The notes beneath the pieces were generated by a model that saw only the letters and a list, made by a program, of their open reading frames with translations, was not told the origin of the DNA and made no database searches. A stretch of 64,000 nucleotides of DNA from assembly GCA_017470905.1 (NCBI GenBank), contig JAFUXL010000011.1:62001-126000 (forward strand), in the 5' to 3' direction. This DNA is from Ruminococcus sp. GTDB lineage: Bacteria > Bacillota > Clostridia > Oscillospirales > Ruminococcaceae. The translations under genes and the position numbers were made by a program. This document shows positions 33,283 through 42,387 of the stretch, piece after piece (position 1 is the first letter of the stretch; each line of letters begins with the position of its first letter).

Positions 33283-34487
33283 TGGCAATTATAGAAGTCA
33301 GAGATGTTAAAAAAAGCTTCAGGGTATATTTCGACAAGGGGCATACCATGAAGGAAAAACTGCTTTTCGGCAGCCGCAGAAGATACGATGAGAGAGTTGT
33401 ACTTGACGGCATATCCTTCGATATAGAAAAGGGCGAGGCTGTCGGACTCGTGGGGCATAACGGCTGTGGAAAAAGCACACTTCTTAAACTTCTGACAAAA
33501 ATAATCTACCCCGACAGCGGAACTGTAAAGACGTATGGGAGAGTTTCCAGCCTGCTCGAACTCGGCGCAGGCTTTCACCCCGATATGACGGGCAGAGAGA
33601 ATATATATACAAATGCCTCGATATTCGGACTTACAAAGAAAGAGATAGAAAGCCGCATTGATGATATAATAGAATTTTCCGAACTTGAAGAATTTATAGA
33701 CAACCCCGTGAGGACGTATTCATCGGGAATGTATACAAGGCTTGCGTTTTCGGTCGCCATAAACGTAGATGCGGATATTTTACTGGTTGATGAGATACTT
33801 GCCGTGGGCGATGCGGCTTTTCAGGCTAAATGCCTCGAAAAAATGCTCGATATAAAATCCAGAGGCACTACAATAGCGATTGTTTCGCATTCTCTGTCGC
33901 AGGTTGAACAGATATGCGGCAGAACTATATGGATTGACGGCGGCAAGATAAGAATGGACGGCAGTCCGAATGAAGTACATCCGCAGTATCTCGAATATAT
34001 GGGGCTTAAACGCAGAAGCCCGAAGCAAGCCCCCGAAAATAAGGATATTAAACGGGAAAACCCCGAAAATAAAGAATTTTTCGCCGAAATCACAAAAGCC
34101 GAAATCATAGGCGAGGACGGCACGGCATCGTGCAGATACAGAACTGGCGAAAGGGTTACGCTTAAAATACATTACAAAGCCGACCCGTCAAAGCTTGACG
34201 GTGTGCTGATAGGTCTTGCATTCTACAGGAGCGATAAATTAAACTGCTACGGCACGAATACGATACGTGAGAGAATAGACTATATAAAGCTTAAAGAACA
34301 GGGAGAAATAACCTGCGAAATAGACAGGCTTAATTTCGTAAGGGGTTCATACTGGCTTGACATAGCCATAAGGTCAAGGGATATGTTCGCATATGATTAT
34401 AAGGCGAAAGCCGTTGAATTTACGGTATATTCGACCGTTGACGAGGTTGGCGTTGCAAGGCTTGACCATAGATGGATATTTGATTAA
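33282..34487 (+). CDS. Polysaccharide ABC exporter ATPase with C-terminal glycan-recognition domain (Wzt)
   Basis: 401 residues from the ATG overlapping the permease stop. ATPase (about 1-240): Walker A GHNGCGKST, LELGAGFHPDMTGRENIY (the TagH/Wzt hallmark), signature YSSGMYTRLAF, Walker B ILLVDEILAVGD. The extra domain (about 265-401) is beta-rich (YRTGERVTLKIHYKADPSKL, RGSYWLDIAIRSRD) and corresponds to the Wzt C-terminal carbohydrate-binding domain, which in E. coli O8/O9a recognises the capped chain end. The adjacent fusion gene could provide such a cap. Confidence 0.93.
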   Translation: MAIIEVRDVKKSFRVYFDKGHTMKEKLLFGSRRRYDERVVLDGISFDIEKGEAVGLVGHNGCGKSTLLKLLTKIIYPDSGTVKTYGRVSSLLELGAGFHPDMTGRENIYTNASIFGLTKKEIESRIDDIIEFSELEEFIDNPVRTYSSGMYTRLAFSVAINVDADILLVDEILAVGDAAFQAKCLEKMLDIKSRGTTIAIVSHSLSQVEQICGRTIWIDGGKIRMDGSPNEVHPQYLEYMGLKRRSPKQAPENKDIKRENPENKEFFAEITKAEIIGEDGTASCRYRTGERVTLKIHYKADPSKLDGVLIGLAFYRSDKLNCYGTNTIRERIDYIKLKEQGEITCEIDRLNFVRGSYWLDIAIRSRDMFAYDYKAKAVEFTVYSTVDEVGVARLDHRWIFD

Positions 34488-34501
34488 CTTTGTATAAACC
34501 A

Positions 34502-34628
34502 TGATTGGGATATTTAAAATCGTTCTTGATAATATATAATAAAAAGCATTGTTTCCCCCACCTGCGGCGGGGGAAACAATGACAGAATATAAAATTTTTT
34601 GTGAATTATTTTTAAATGATTATTTACG
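34502..34628 (+). repeat. GC-hairpin repeat (family i), copy C
   Basis: Left arm TGATTGGGATATTTAAAAT through AATATATAATAAAAAGCATT, perfect hairpin TTTCCCCCACCTGCGGCGGG closing GGAAA, right arm AATGACAGAATATAAAATTT. It separates wzt from the fusion gene. Confidence 0.75.
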
Positions 34629-34659
34629 ATATAAAATTAATACAAACCGGAGGAATATT

Positions 34660-36933
34660 ATGGGTGAATATGACAGGATAAATCAGAACGCACAGTCCTA
34701 CAATCAGGGAGAACTCCCCGAAAACGGCGGTATTAAAAATTTCTTCCGCAGGCTCGGCAGAAAACTCACTTTCTGGTATATAAATCCGTTCGGCGAAAAA
34801 CAGAACAGCTTCAACAGGGAAAGTGCAGGCATGATAACAGAACTTTCCGAAAGAATTGACGCAAATGACGATGTAACAAAATATATTGCGGAAGTCCTAA
34901 AAAACGAAGTCAGTGCGCTGAACAGCAAGATAGATGCAACAGCGGATAATTTAAACAAATATATCCGCCTTTCCGAACCTGAACTAAGAAAGAAAATATC
35001 CCCGACGCTAAAGGGCGAAATTGACAGCTTCGTAACCGCAGGACTTACGAAAAGTATATCCTCCGTGGACGATGAAAGCCTTGAACAGTGGGGAATAGAA
35101 TACAAAAAGAAAATACTTGCCGAAATTTCCGCAAATGCCGAGAGAAAAGGCACTGTCGCAATAGTTTGCATGAATTTCCTCATGAGCCGGGGCATAGATG
35201 CCGTGAGGAACGAGGCACTTGAACTTTATAAATTGCTTAAAAGAACCTGTTCGTATAATCTGAAATTCATCTCTATCGAGAAGAATATAACGGAAATGCA
35301 GATAAAGGGCGGTCTTATGCTCATACCCGAAAAGGGTGCTGGGGAGATAATAAAATCACTTAATCTTTCGCTGTGTATATTGTGCGAAACCACCCCGAAT
35401 ATAGTACTTCAGGACAACTGCTCGCTCCTTGCGGAGCATATAATATTTAAATTAAGCGGTCAGAATCCGCTTAACAACCTGAGCGAAAATACGCTCAGGG
35501 AGCTTATACATTTCAACGATTTCGGACAGCACAAATATCTTGTTCAGTCCTCGAAAGCCGCCGATATAATGGAGGAAAAGGGCTTCCGCAGACCCGAAAT
35601 TTCATATCCCCTTACATCAGACGGAAAAATATACATAAGAAAAAGAATTTTCTCCACGGAGAAATTTACTGTCGGCTTTGCGTCCTCTCCCATGAAGCTT
35701 GAACAGTCCGAGGCAAGGGGAGTAAATCTCCTTTGCAGCGTGATAAAATCCAACCCCGACATAAAATTCAAAATACTCTGGAGATATGAAAATGTTGACC
35801 TGCCCTATATAATGAAAATGGCGAGAAACTGCACGGTAATCAGCGGCGCATATGATATGGGAAAATTTTATTCCGAGATAGACTGCATAATAATACCGTA
35901 TCAGTCTATAAATTACAATCATGCATGTTCGCTTTCTGCAATCGAGGCTATGAGGAATTTCATACCCGTGGTATGTACTTCTGTTTCGGGAGTTTCCGAG
36001 GTAGTGGCGGAGTGCGGAATGGGCGAGGTATCGGGAATTGATGAACCGTCCGTATCCTCCGCACTGCGCAGAGTTAAAAACCGTTACCGTGATTACCTCA
36101 CGCCCATGACCAAACAGCGGCTTGAGGATATGATATGCAGCAGGAATATAACGGATATAATAGAAAGCGAAGCCGATAAAAACCGAAGTGCAAAGCCAGT
36201 TTCCCTATATGAATGGGACAGGCGGCTCAGACTTGACAATAAATACCTCGTAATGGGTCACAAGGCCATGAAGGAATATTACAGCCGTCTCGAAATTGCG
36301 GAAAATTACACGCAGGAGAGATTTACTTCACCTGCGCTTAAATATTTTGATTTTATCGAAAGGCAGAATGTCGGGGTAATATTCGATAATTATTTCGGCG
36401 CAGTCTCTCTGCTGATACTCGATGCCGCCTGCGGTGACGGGAGAATTACGGCTGAATGCATAAGGCACGGAAAATGTATCTCCGCCGATGCAAGTGCCGA
36501 AATGCTCAGAGTTGTAAAGAACCGTTTCGCAGAATACAGAAACGGCCCCGATGTTGCCGTGATTGATATTATCGCAGACAATATAAGGGGAAAATACGAT
36601 GCCGTTACCTGTTTCAGATATATAAGGCATTTTGAATATTCGTCAAGAAAGCTTATATACAATAAATTCAGGGATATTCTCACGGAGGACGGAATACTGA
36701 TATTCGATGTTCCGAATATAGATTTTGAAGTACCGCTGAAAAATATAAAGGGCTGGGAAAAATATAATATATACGATGTATTTTTCGACAGGGAAAGCAT
36801 TGAAAGAGAGTTGAAACTAAGCGGTTTCCGCATAAAATACATAATCCCGACAGGTCAGGGGCTTATGACCGACCTCCCTGCAAATATCAGAAACCGACCC
36901 ATGACATGGACTGTCGGTGCGGTCAAGCTTTGA
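34660..36933 (+). CDS. Glycosyltransferase - SAM methyltransferase fusion
   Basis: 757 residues from the ATG at 34660 (CGGAGG upstream). Residues ~1-160: a membrane-proximal motif (RLGRKLTFWYINPFGEKQNSF) and helical coiled-coil region. Residues ~165-530: GT-B-like glycosyltransferase, ending with CIIIPYQSINYNHACSLSAI and IPVVCTSVSGVSEVV, the nucleotide-sugar-binding end of GT4-like enzymes. Residues ~560-757: class I methyltransferase with motif I LILDAACGDGRITAE and YDAVTCFRYIRHFEY. Following Wzm/Wzt, the fusion suggests an enzyme that adds and methylates a terminal sugar. The order of reactions and sugar are unknown. Confidence 0.82.
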   Translation: MGEYDRINQNAQSYNQGELPENGGIKNFFRRLGRKLTFWYINPFGEKQNSFNRESAGMITELSERIDANDDVTKYIAEVLKNEVSALNSKIDATADNLNKYIRLSEPELRKKISPTLKGEIDSFVTAGLTKSISSVDDESLEQWGIEYKKKILAEISANAERKGTVAIVCMNFLMSRGIDAVRNEALELYKLLKRTCSYNLKFISIEKNITEMQIKGGLMLIPEKGAGEIIKSLNLSLCILCETTPNIVLQDNCSLLAEHIIFKLSGQNPLNNLSENTLRELIHFNDFGQHKYLVQSSKAADIMEEKGFRRPEISYPLTSDGKIYIRKRIFSTEKFTVGFASSPMKLEQSEARGVNLLCSVIKSNPDIKFKILWRYENVDLPYIMKMARNCTVISGAYDMGKFYSEIDCIIIPYQSINYNHACSLSAIEAMRNFIPVVCTSVSGVSEVVAECGMGEVSGIDEPSVSSALRRVKNRYRDYLTPMTKQRLEDMICSRNITDIIESEADKNRSAKPVSLYEWDRRLRLDNKYLVMGHKAMKEYYSRLEIAENYTQERFTSPALKYFDFIERQNVGVIFDNYFGAVSLLILDAACGDGRITAECIRHGKCISADASAEMLRVVKNRFAEYRNGPDVAVIDIIADNIRGKYDAVTCFRYIRHFEYSSRKLIYNKFRDILTEDGILIFDVPNIDFEVPLKNIKGWEKYNIYDVFFDRESIERELKLSGFRIKYIIPTGQGLMTDLPANIRNRPMTWTVGAVKL

Positions 36934-36946
36934 TAAAATTCATATC

Positions 36947-36964
36947 CCCCGGATGTCGGGGGAG
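36947..36964. repeat. Short GC hairpin between convergent genes
   Basis: TCCCCCG-GATGT-CGGGGGA between the GT-MT fusion and feoB. The flanking T tract is weak, so terminator function is uncertain. Confidence 0.45.
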
Positions 36965-36971
36965 GTGAATT

Positions 36972-39002
36972 TCAGAAGATTAAATTTATTGTCATACACA
37001 AAATTATACCCGTCAGAAGCGGAAGAATAAAGCTCACGGCAGTCCATTTGAGACTGCCTGTTTCTTTTTTTATCGTCATGCAGGATGTCGCACACGGAAA
37101 ATGAAAAAGCATGAATATAAGCGTACATATTGCCGTTTTCAAGGTCCAGCCGTTCTGTATGAAAATATCTCTCAGTGCTGATATGTCGGGAATTTCCACG
37201 GGGCTGCCCTCCGCAAGATATGTCATTAAAATAACGGGCAGCACTGTTTCGTTCGCAGGAAATCCAAGTATAAATCCCAGAATTATAACACCGTCCATTC
37301 CCGTTAAATTTCCGAAAGGCTCAAGAAAATCGGCAATATATTGAAGTACTGCGGTGTCGTGTATTTTTATGTTCGCAAGCAGCCATATGATAAGACCGCA
37401 CGGAGCGGCGGCGGTGCAGGCTCTTCCGAGTACGAACAGTGTCCTGTCAAGGAGCGAACGCACAAGGATTTTCCCAATCTGCGGCATTCTGTAAGGCGGA
37501 AGTTCAAGTGTATAAGCCGATGTCTCGCCCTTTAGCAAGGTGCATGAGAGAATTTTTGACATGATAAGCGTCATAATTATTCCGAGAAGTATCGCCGTAA
37601 GCAGATACAATGCCGCAGCAATCCCCCCTGATGACGCAAGGAATATCGAAATTATTGCGATTATCGCAGGAAATTTTCCGTTGCACGGCACAAAGCTGTT
37701 TGTTATTACCGCAATCAGCCTTTCACGGGGAGAGTCTATAATCCTGCACCCTGTAATTCCGCAGGCATTGCATCCGAAACCCATTGACATGGTAACAGCC
37801 TGTTTTCCGCAGCTCCCGGAGCATTTGAAGCAGCGGTCGAGATTAAAGGCTATTCTCGGAAGATAGCCCAAATCCTCCAGAAATGTGAAGAAGGGGAAAA
37901 ATATCGCCATCGGCGGCAGCATTACCGATACTACCCATGCGAGGACTTTGTATATTCCGTCAATCAGTGCGCCCGTCAGCCATGAGGGGGAGTTAAGGTT
38001 TTCAAGACCCGATTTCAGAATATCCCCGAACGAGAATAAAATATTTCCCAGTATATCGGATATATAATTAGCCCCCGTCATGGTTATCCAAAGTATAATA
38101 CCAAGGAGCAGGAGCATAATCGGTATTCCGTATATTCTGCTTAAAACTATTTTATCAATTTTTCTGTCGGAGGCATGAGGGGAAAAGTTTGAGAATTTAA
38201 CGGACTCCGCCGTTATCTCGCCTGATTTTTTCATGATTACAGCGGATTCCTCATCGCAGAGGTCATCGCTTTTTATATTATATTTTTCCATAATACGGCA
38301 TACAGTATCACGGTTTATAAAATTCCCCTCGATATTTTCGGCTTTTTCGATATAATTCAAGTCGTTTTCCATGAGCCTCAAAGCGGCGGTGCGCACGGGG
38401 ATATATTTAATTTTATCTTTAATGTCTGCGGATATTTCCTCTATGGCTTTTTCGGTATTTTCCGAAAATTTCAGGGGCGGTGGAGGAGGTGGATTATTTT
38501 TCAGGGTATCGCAGAGTACTTCGCAGAGTTTATCCAGGCCAATGCCGCTTCTTGCTGTAATTCCGACCGCAGGAATACCGACTGATTTTGAAAGACGGCG
38601 GATATTTACGGATATGCCTTTTTTTTCAGCCTCATCGAGAAGATTTACACAAAGGATTACATTCCTTGAATTATCCCTTATCTGAATGGCAAGTGCAAGA
38701 TTTCTTTCAAGGCATGAGGCATCGCACACGACTATTACGGCATCGGCATTTCCGAAACATATAAAATCCCTTGCGGATTCCTCCTCGGCGGTGTCAGCAC
38801 GGAGGGAATACATTCCGGCAATATCGGTCAGCGTGAAATTTATGCTGTTGTATTCAAAAGCTCCCTCGGCATTTGAAACGGTTTTGCCTGCCCAGTTTCC
38901 CGTATGTTGTTTCAGACCGGTAAGGCTGTTGAAAACAGTGGATTTTCCGACATTCGGGCTGCCTGCGAGGGCTATCAGATATTCTTTTTTCATATCGGGC
39001 AT
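36972..39002 (-). CDS. feoB: Ferrous iron transporter FeoB, Cys-rich clostridial variant
   Basis: 676 residues. N-terminal GTPase: G1 GSPNVGKST, G3 DIAGMYSL (usually DxPGxYSL), G4 NLLDEAEKKG. Membrane domain with gate segments carrying unusual clustered Cys (FKCSGSCGKQAVTMSMGFGC and NACGITGCRIID, then VPCNGKFP). It imports Fe2+ across the inner membrane. No feoA lies next to it: upstream is a TetR gene with its own terminator. AGAGGTG precedes the ATG. The Cys-rich form appears in other anaerobic Firmicutes as I recall, and may have a different metal preference. Confidence 0.92.
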   Translation of the reverse strand: MPDMKKEYLIALAGSPNVGKSTVFNSLTGLKQHTGNWAGKTVSNAEGAFEYNSINFTLTDIAGMYSLRADTAEEESARDFICFGNADAVIVVCDASCLERNLALAIQIRDNSRNVILCVNLLDEAEKKGISVNIRRLSKSVGIPAVGITARSGIGLDKLCEVLCDTLKNNPPPPPPLKFSENTEKAIEEISADIKDKIKYIPVRTAALRLMENDLNYIEKAENIEGNFINRDTVCRIMEKYNIKSDDLCDEESAVIMKKSGEITAESVKFSNFSPHASDRKIDKIVLSRIYGIPIMLLLLGIILWITMTGANYISDILGNILFSFGDILKSGLENLNSPSWLTGALIDGIYKVLAWVVSVMLPPMAIFFPFFTFLEDLGYLPRIAFNLDRCFKCSGSCGKQAVTMSMGFGCNACGITGCRIIDSPRERLIAVITNSFVPCNGKFPAIIAIISIFLASSGGIAAALYLLTAILLGIIMTLIMSKILSCTLLKGETSAYTLELPPYRMPQIGKILVRSLLDRTLFVLGRACTAAAPCGLIIWLLANIKIHDTAVLQYIADFLEPFGNLTGMDGVIILGFILGFPANETVLPVILMTYLAEGSPVEIPDISALRDIFIQNGWTLKTAICTLIFMLFHFPCATSCMTIKKETGSLKWTAVSFILPLLTGIILCMTINLIF

Positions 39003-39086
39003 ATCAGCACCTCTTCCGATAGATTACGGGGAATTTATCACCCGTTTTTTTATTATATTTTAATTATCGTGCCGATATGACAAAAA

Positions 39087-39112
39087 ATATCCCCGCACAC
39101 GGCGGGGAAATA
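39087..39112 (-). terminator. Terminator of tetR
   Basis: CCCCGCACACGGCGGGG hairpin followed on the minus strand by ATATTTTTTG, just after the tetR stop. Confidence 0.8.
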
Positions 39113-39113
39113 C

Positions 39114-39716
39114 TCATTGTTTGTTCTGTTCTATAATATTTCTGATTGCATCGTAGAGATATGGCTTCATATCGCCGATGGAGCATGGTTCGCTGTACAA
39201 TATCGAGGAATAACAGACTCCCGAAACGAGTTCTATTATCATGAAGAGCATTATTTCGGGGTTTTTAAGACCGAAAGGAGCTTCCTCTATGAGTTCGTAG
39301 TATATGTTGAGAAAGTTTATATCCTCGTCTGCCGGCGGTGCGGTGAGTGCGGATTTGAAAACACCCCAGCTGAGATTTTTGGAAATAAATGTCATAAGCG
39401 ACTGGTTTTCCGTGAGCTGGTCAATTATATTGTCGATAATTGCTATAATTTTTTCGTCAAATGGTATGCCCTGTGTTTTTTCCTTTGTCTCTTCGAGTGC
39501 CGTGCGGAATATCTGGCTGGACTTATGAGCGATAAGGCGGTTGCGTATATCATACTTGTCCTTGAAATAGAGATAGAATGTTCCCTTTGCAACGCCTGCC
39601 TTGTTCACGATGTCGGAAATAGATGTCTTGCTGAAGCCCTTTGTCGTAAAAAATTCAAAAGCGGTTTTCAGCAGAGAATTTTCTTTAAGCTGTTTGTTGA
39701 TGTCAATTTTTCCCAT
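39114..39716 (-). CDS. TetR/AcrR-family repressor of the MMPL operon
   Basis: 200 residues; GAGGTGA precedes the ATG. HTH: LLKTAFEFFTTKGFSKTSIS, DIVNKAGVAKGTFYLYFKDK YDI. The C-terminal ligand domain is variable. It is divergent from the MMPL transporter gene, and three copies of a 13-bp palindrome lie in the shared promoter region, one on each of the two promoters' flanks, consistent with repression of both directions. Confidence 0.9.
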   Translation of the reverse strand: MGKIDINKQLKENSLLKTAFEFFTTKGFSKTSISDIVNKAGVAKGTFYLYFKDKYDIRNRLIAHKSSQIFRTALEETKEKTQGIPFDEKIIAIIDNIIDQLTENQSLMTFISKNLSWGVFKSALTAPPADEDINFLNIYYELIEEAPFGLKNPEIMLFMIIELVSGVCYSSILYSEPCSIGDMKPYLYDAIRNIIEQNKQ

Positions 39717-39780
39717 AATAAATCACCTCATGAAAGCTTTAAATTACAGTTTTTGTATGAATATTTTTATATTTTGTCCT

Positions 39781-39912
39781 GTAAATGAGCATTTTTAAAT
39801 AATACACAAAAATTTTTATATTTCGTCTTTGTTCCCCCGCCTACGGCGGGGGAACATTTTTTATTATACTTTTTTGTATATATCAGGAAAAATTTCAAAT
39901 TTGCTCAATCAC
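39781..39912 (-). repeat. GC-hairpin repeat (family i), copy E (most complete)
   Basis: Arm GTAAATGAGCATTTTTAAAT with AATACACAAAAATTTTTATA, core GTTCCCCCGCCTACGGCGGG closing GGAAC, other arm ATTATACTTTTTTGTATATA with ATTTCAAATTTGCTCAATCA. Both arms match copy D (inverted), defining a ~135-bp unit. Confidence 0.8.
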
Positions 39913-39976
39913 AATTTTGTCTTTGTTCCGTATGCAGGGAGATATCTTTTCGGCACAAAATTATTATCCTGTTTTT

Positions 39977-40005
39977 ATTATATATCATATTATAGTAAGT
40001 GTCAA
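39977..40005 (-). promoter_or_regulatory. Sigma-A promoter of tetR
   Basis: On the minus strand TTGACA (40000-40005), 17-bp spacer, TATAAT (39977-39982). Confidence 0.85.
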
Positions 40006-40016
40006 GAAGATAAAAC

Positions 40017-40029
40017 TGACTATCAGTCA
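40017..40029. promoter_or_regulatory. TetR operator site 1
   Basis: TGACTATCAGTCA, a palindrome of the form TGACTnnnAGTCA, 11 bp upstream of the tetR -35. Confidence 0.75.
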
Positions 40030-40069
40030 TAAAAAACCTTGTTTGAAATTGTGCAGGTCTACAAAAATA

Positions 40070-40082
40070 TGACTGAAAGTCA
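40070..40082. promoter_or_regulatory. TetR operator site 2
   Basis: TGACTGAAAGTCA (extends to ATGACTGAAAGTCAT), midway between the two promoters. Confidence 0.75.
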
Positions 40083-40101
40083 TTTTTTCTTCGATTTGAT
40101 A

Positions 40102-40130
40102 TTGACTGCCGGTCATTTATGTAATATAAT
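40102..40130 (+). promoter_or_regulatory. Sigma-A promoter of the MMPL operon, overlapping operator 3
   Basis: TTGACT (40102-40107), 17-bp spacer, TATAAT (40125-40130). The third palindrome, TGACTGCCGGTCA (40103-40115), covers the -35, so a bound regulator would exclude RNA polymerase. Confidence 0.85.
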
Positions 40131-40199
40131 ATATCATGTACCGTGGATGAGTAAATTAAAAGTCATTCATAAAAATAAACCGGATGACAAAAAGCCGTA

Positions 40200-40216
40200 A
40201 ATCACCGCCTGCGGCG
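40200..40216. repeat. GC-rich hairpin (family i core) in the MMPL 5' UTR
   Basis: CACCGCCTGCGGCGGAG, about 45 bp upstream of the MMPL start, within the transcribed leader. Confidence 0.45.
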
Positions 40217-40260
40217 GAGACCTGCGGACAAAATACATATTAATGAAAGGAATGGTTTAT

Positions 40261-42366
40261 ATGCTTAAATTCGGCGAATTTGTATCAAAGCACCGTGTCA
40301 TGATACTCGTTATCGGAATCCTGCTCCTGATACCCTCGGCGATAGGATACCTCAACACAAGAGTAAATTATGATATTCTCTCCTACTTGCCCAAGGATAT
40401 AGATACAATGGCAGGTCAGGATATTTTAAAGGACGAATTTGGTCAGGGCGGCTTTTCATTCGTTATGGTGGAGGGCATGACCGAAAAACAGATAAAGGAT
40501 ACTGCCAATAAGATTTCTGAGATAGAACACGTTTCGGATGTTGTATGCTATGAGTCCCTCACGGATTTAAATATCCCGAAGGAGATACTTCCGCAGAAAA
40601 TATACGATTTCTTCAACAAGGACGATACCACACTTATGGCTGTATTCTTTGATGATACAACATCTGCGGACGGCACTCTTGCGGCTGTTGACAAGATGAG
40701 AGAAATAACCGGCAAAGAATGCTTCATAAGCGGTATGTCGGCAATAACCCTTGATATGAAAAATCTTTCCGACAGTGAGTCGGTAATATATGCCGTAATC
40801 GCAGTAATACTCACAAGCATAGTACTTGTAATCTCAATGGATTCTTTCCTCATACCCGTATTTTTCATGCTCAGCATAGGTCTTGCGATAGTATGGAATT
40901 TGGGTACAAACTTCGTAATGGGCGAAATTTCGTTTCTTACACAGGCACTTGCACTCGTTTTGCAGCTCGGTGTTACTATGGACTATTCCATATTCCTCTG
41001 GCACAGCTACAAGGAACAGCAGCGCACATATTCCGACAAGAAAGAGGCTATGGCTCATGCAATTGCAGTTACCATAACTTCGGTAGTCAGCAGCTCGTTC
41101 ACAACGGTTGCCGGATTCCTTGCAATGTGCTTTATGAGCTTCACGCTCGGACTTGACCTCGGAATTGTAATGGCAAAGGGTGTTGTATGCGGAGTTATCG
41201 CCTGCGTAACGGTTCTGCCCTCGATGATACTTATATTTGACAAAGCAATAGAAAAAACCTCGCACAGAGATTTTCTGCCGTCTTTCCGTCATACTTCTCT
41301 TTTTATCGTAAAGAACGCAGTAATATTTATTACAGCCGCAGTTGTACTTCTTATTCCTGCATTTTACGGTTACAACCACTATGACGTTTACTATAAGCTT
41401 GACAGCACGCTCCCGAAAAGCCTTGAAAGTGTTGTCGCAAACACAAAATTAGCCGAAGATTTCAATATGAACAGCACGCACATTCTCCTCGCCGATGCGG
41501 ATATGGATTCAAAACAAGCCAAGAAAATGATAAGCGAAATTGAGGACGTTGACGGCGTTAAATTCGCAATGGGATTTGATTCACTCGTAGGCTCGGCAAT
41601 CCCGGATGAGATTATCCCCGATGATGTAAAGGAGATACTCAAGAGCGGCGAATGGCAGCTTATGCTCATAGGCTCCGAATACGAAGTAGCCTCCGATGAA
41701 GTCAACGAACAGGTCGCACAGCTTAATGATATAGTCGGAAAATATGACGAAAATTCAATGCTCATAGGCGAAGCACCTGCAACCAAAGACCTGATTGAAA
41801 TAACCAACCACGACTTCAAGGTCGTAAGCATACTCTCGATAGCGGCGATATTTATTATCATAGCACTTACATTCCGTTCAATATCGCTCCCGATAATACT
41901 TGTATCGGTTATTGAGCTTGCAATAATGATAAACCTCGGAATATCCTGCTACACAAATACGTCACTTCCGTTTATAGCCTCTGTTGTAATCGGTACTATC
42001 CAGCTCGGAGCAACGGTTGACTATGCTATCCTCATGACAACAAGATACAGAACCGAACGCTCATCGGGCAAGGACAAAAAAGAAAGCATAGGCATAGCGG
42101 TAAGCACCTCGATAAAATCAATATTTACATCTGCACTCGGATTCTTTGCGGCTACGGTAGGAGTTGCGTTCTATTCCGAGATAGGAATGATTTCTTCACT
42201 CTGTGTACTTCTTTCAAGGGGCGCACTCATATCAATGGCAGTGGTACTGACCGTACTGCCCTCGATGTTCATGCTTTTTGACAAGATAATATGCAAAACC
42301 AGCGCAGGCTTTCTTCCGCAGGAGGATACGGAGGAAAATCGCCGCAGACTTCATTTTGCACACTGA
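40261..42366 (+). CDS. MMPL-family RND transporter
   Basis: 701 residues from the ATG at 40261 (AAAGGA upstream; earlier ATG codons lack a site). Two homologous halves, each with a first helix (MILVIGILLLIPSAIGYLNT; NAVIFITAAVVLLIPAFYGY), a ~140-residue extracellular loop and five more helices. Conserved segments LQLGVTMDYSIFLWHSYKEQ and IQLGATVDYAILMTTRYRTE contain the Asp-Tyr pair of the proton relay. Such transporters export lipids, glycolipids or hydrophobic compounds. It is followed 21 bp later by a huge heptad-repeat protein, its usual partner in Firmicutes. Confidence 0.92.
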   Translation: MLKFGEFVSKHRVMILVIGILLLIPSAIGYLNTRVNYDILSYLPKDIDTMAGQDILKDEFGQGGFSFVMVEGMTEKQIKDTANKISEIEHVSDVVCYESLTDLNIPKEILPQKIYDFFNKDDTTLMAVFFDDTTSADGTLAAVDKMREITGKECFISGMSAITLDMKNLSDSESVIYAVIAVILTSIVLVISMDSFLIPVFFMLSIGLAIVWNLGTNFVMGEISFLTQALALVLQLGVTMDYSIFLWHSYKEQQRTYSDKKEAMAHAIAVTITSVVSSSFTTVAGFLAMCFMSFTLGLDLGIVMAKGVVCGVIACVTVLPSMILIFDKAIEKTSHRDFLPSFRHTSLFIVKNAVIFITAAVVLLIPAFYGYNHYDVYYKLDSTLPKSLESVVANTKLAEDFNMNSTHILLADADMDSKQAKKMISEIEDVDGVKFAMGFDSLVGSAIPDEIIPDDVKEILKSGEWQLMLIGSEYEVASDEVNEQVAQLNDIVGKYDENSMLIGEAPATKDLIEITNHDFKVVSILSIAAIFIIIALTFRSISLPIILVSVIELAIMINLGISCYTNTSLPFIASVVIGTIQLGATVDYAILMTTRYRTERSSGKDKKESIGIAVSTSIKSIFTSALGFFAATVGVAFYSEIGMISSLCVLLSRGALISMAVVLTVLPSMFMLFDKIICKTSAGFLPQEDTEENRRRLHFAH

Positions 42367-42387
42367 AGATAGAAAGGGAGTTATTTT

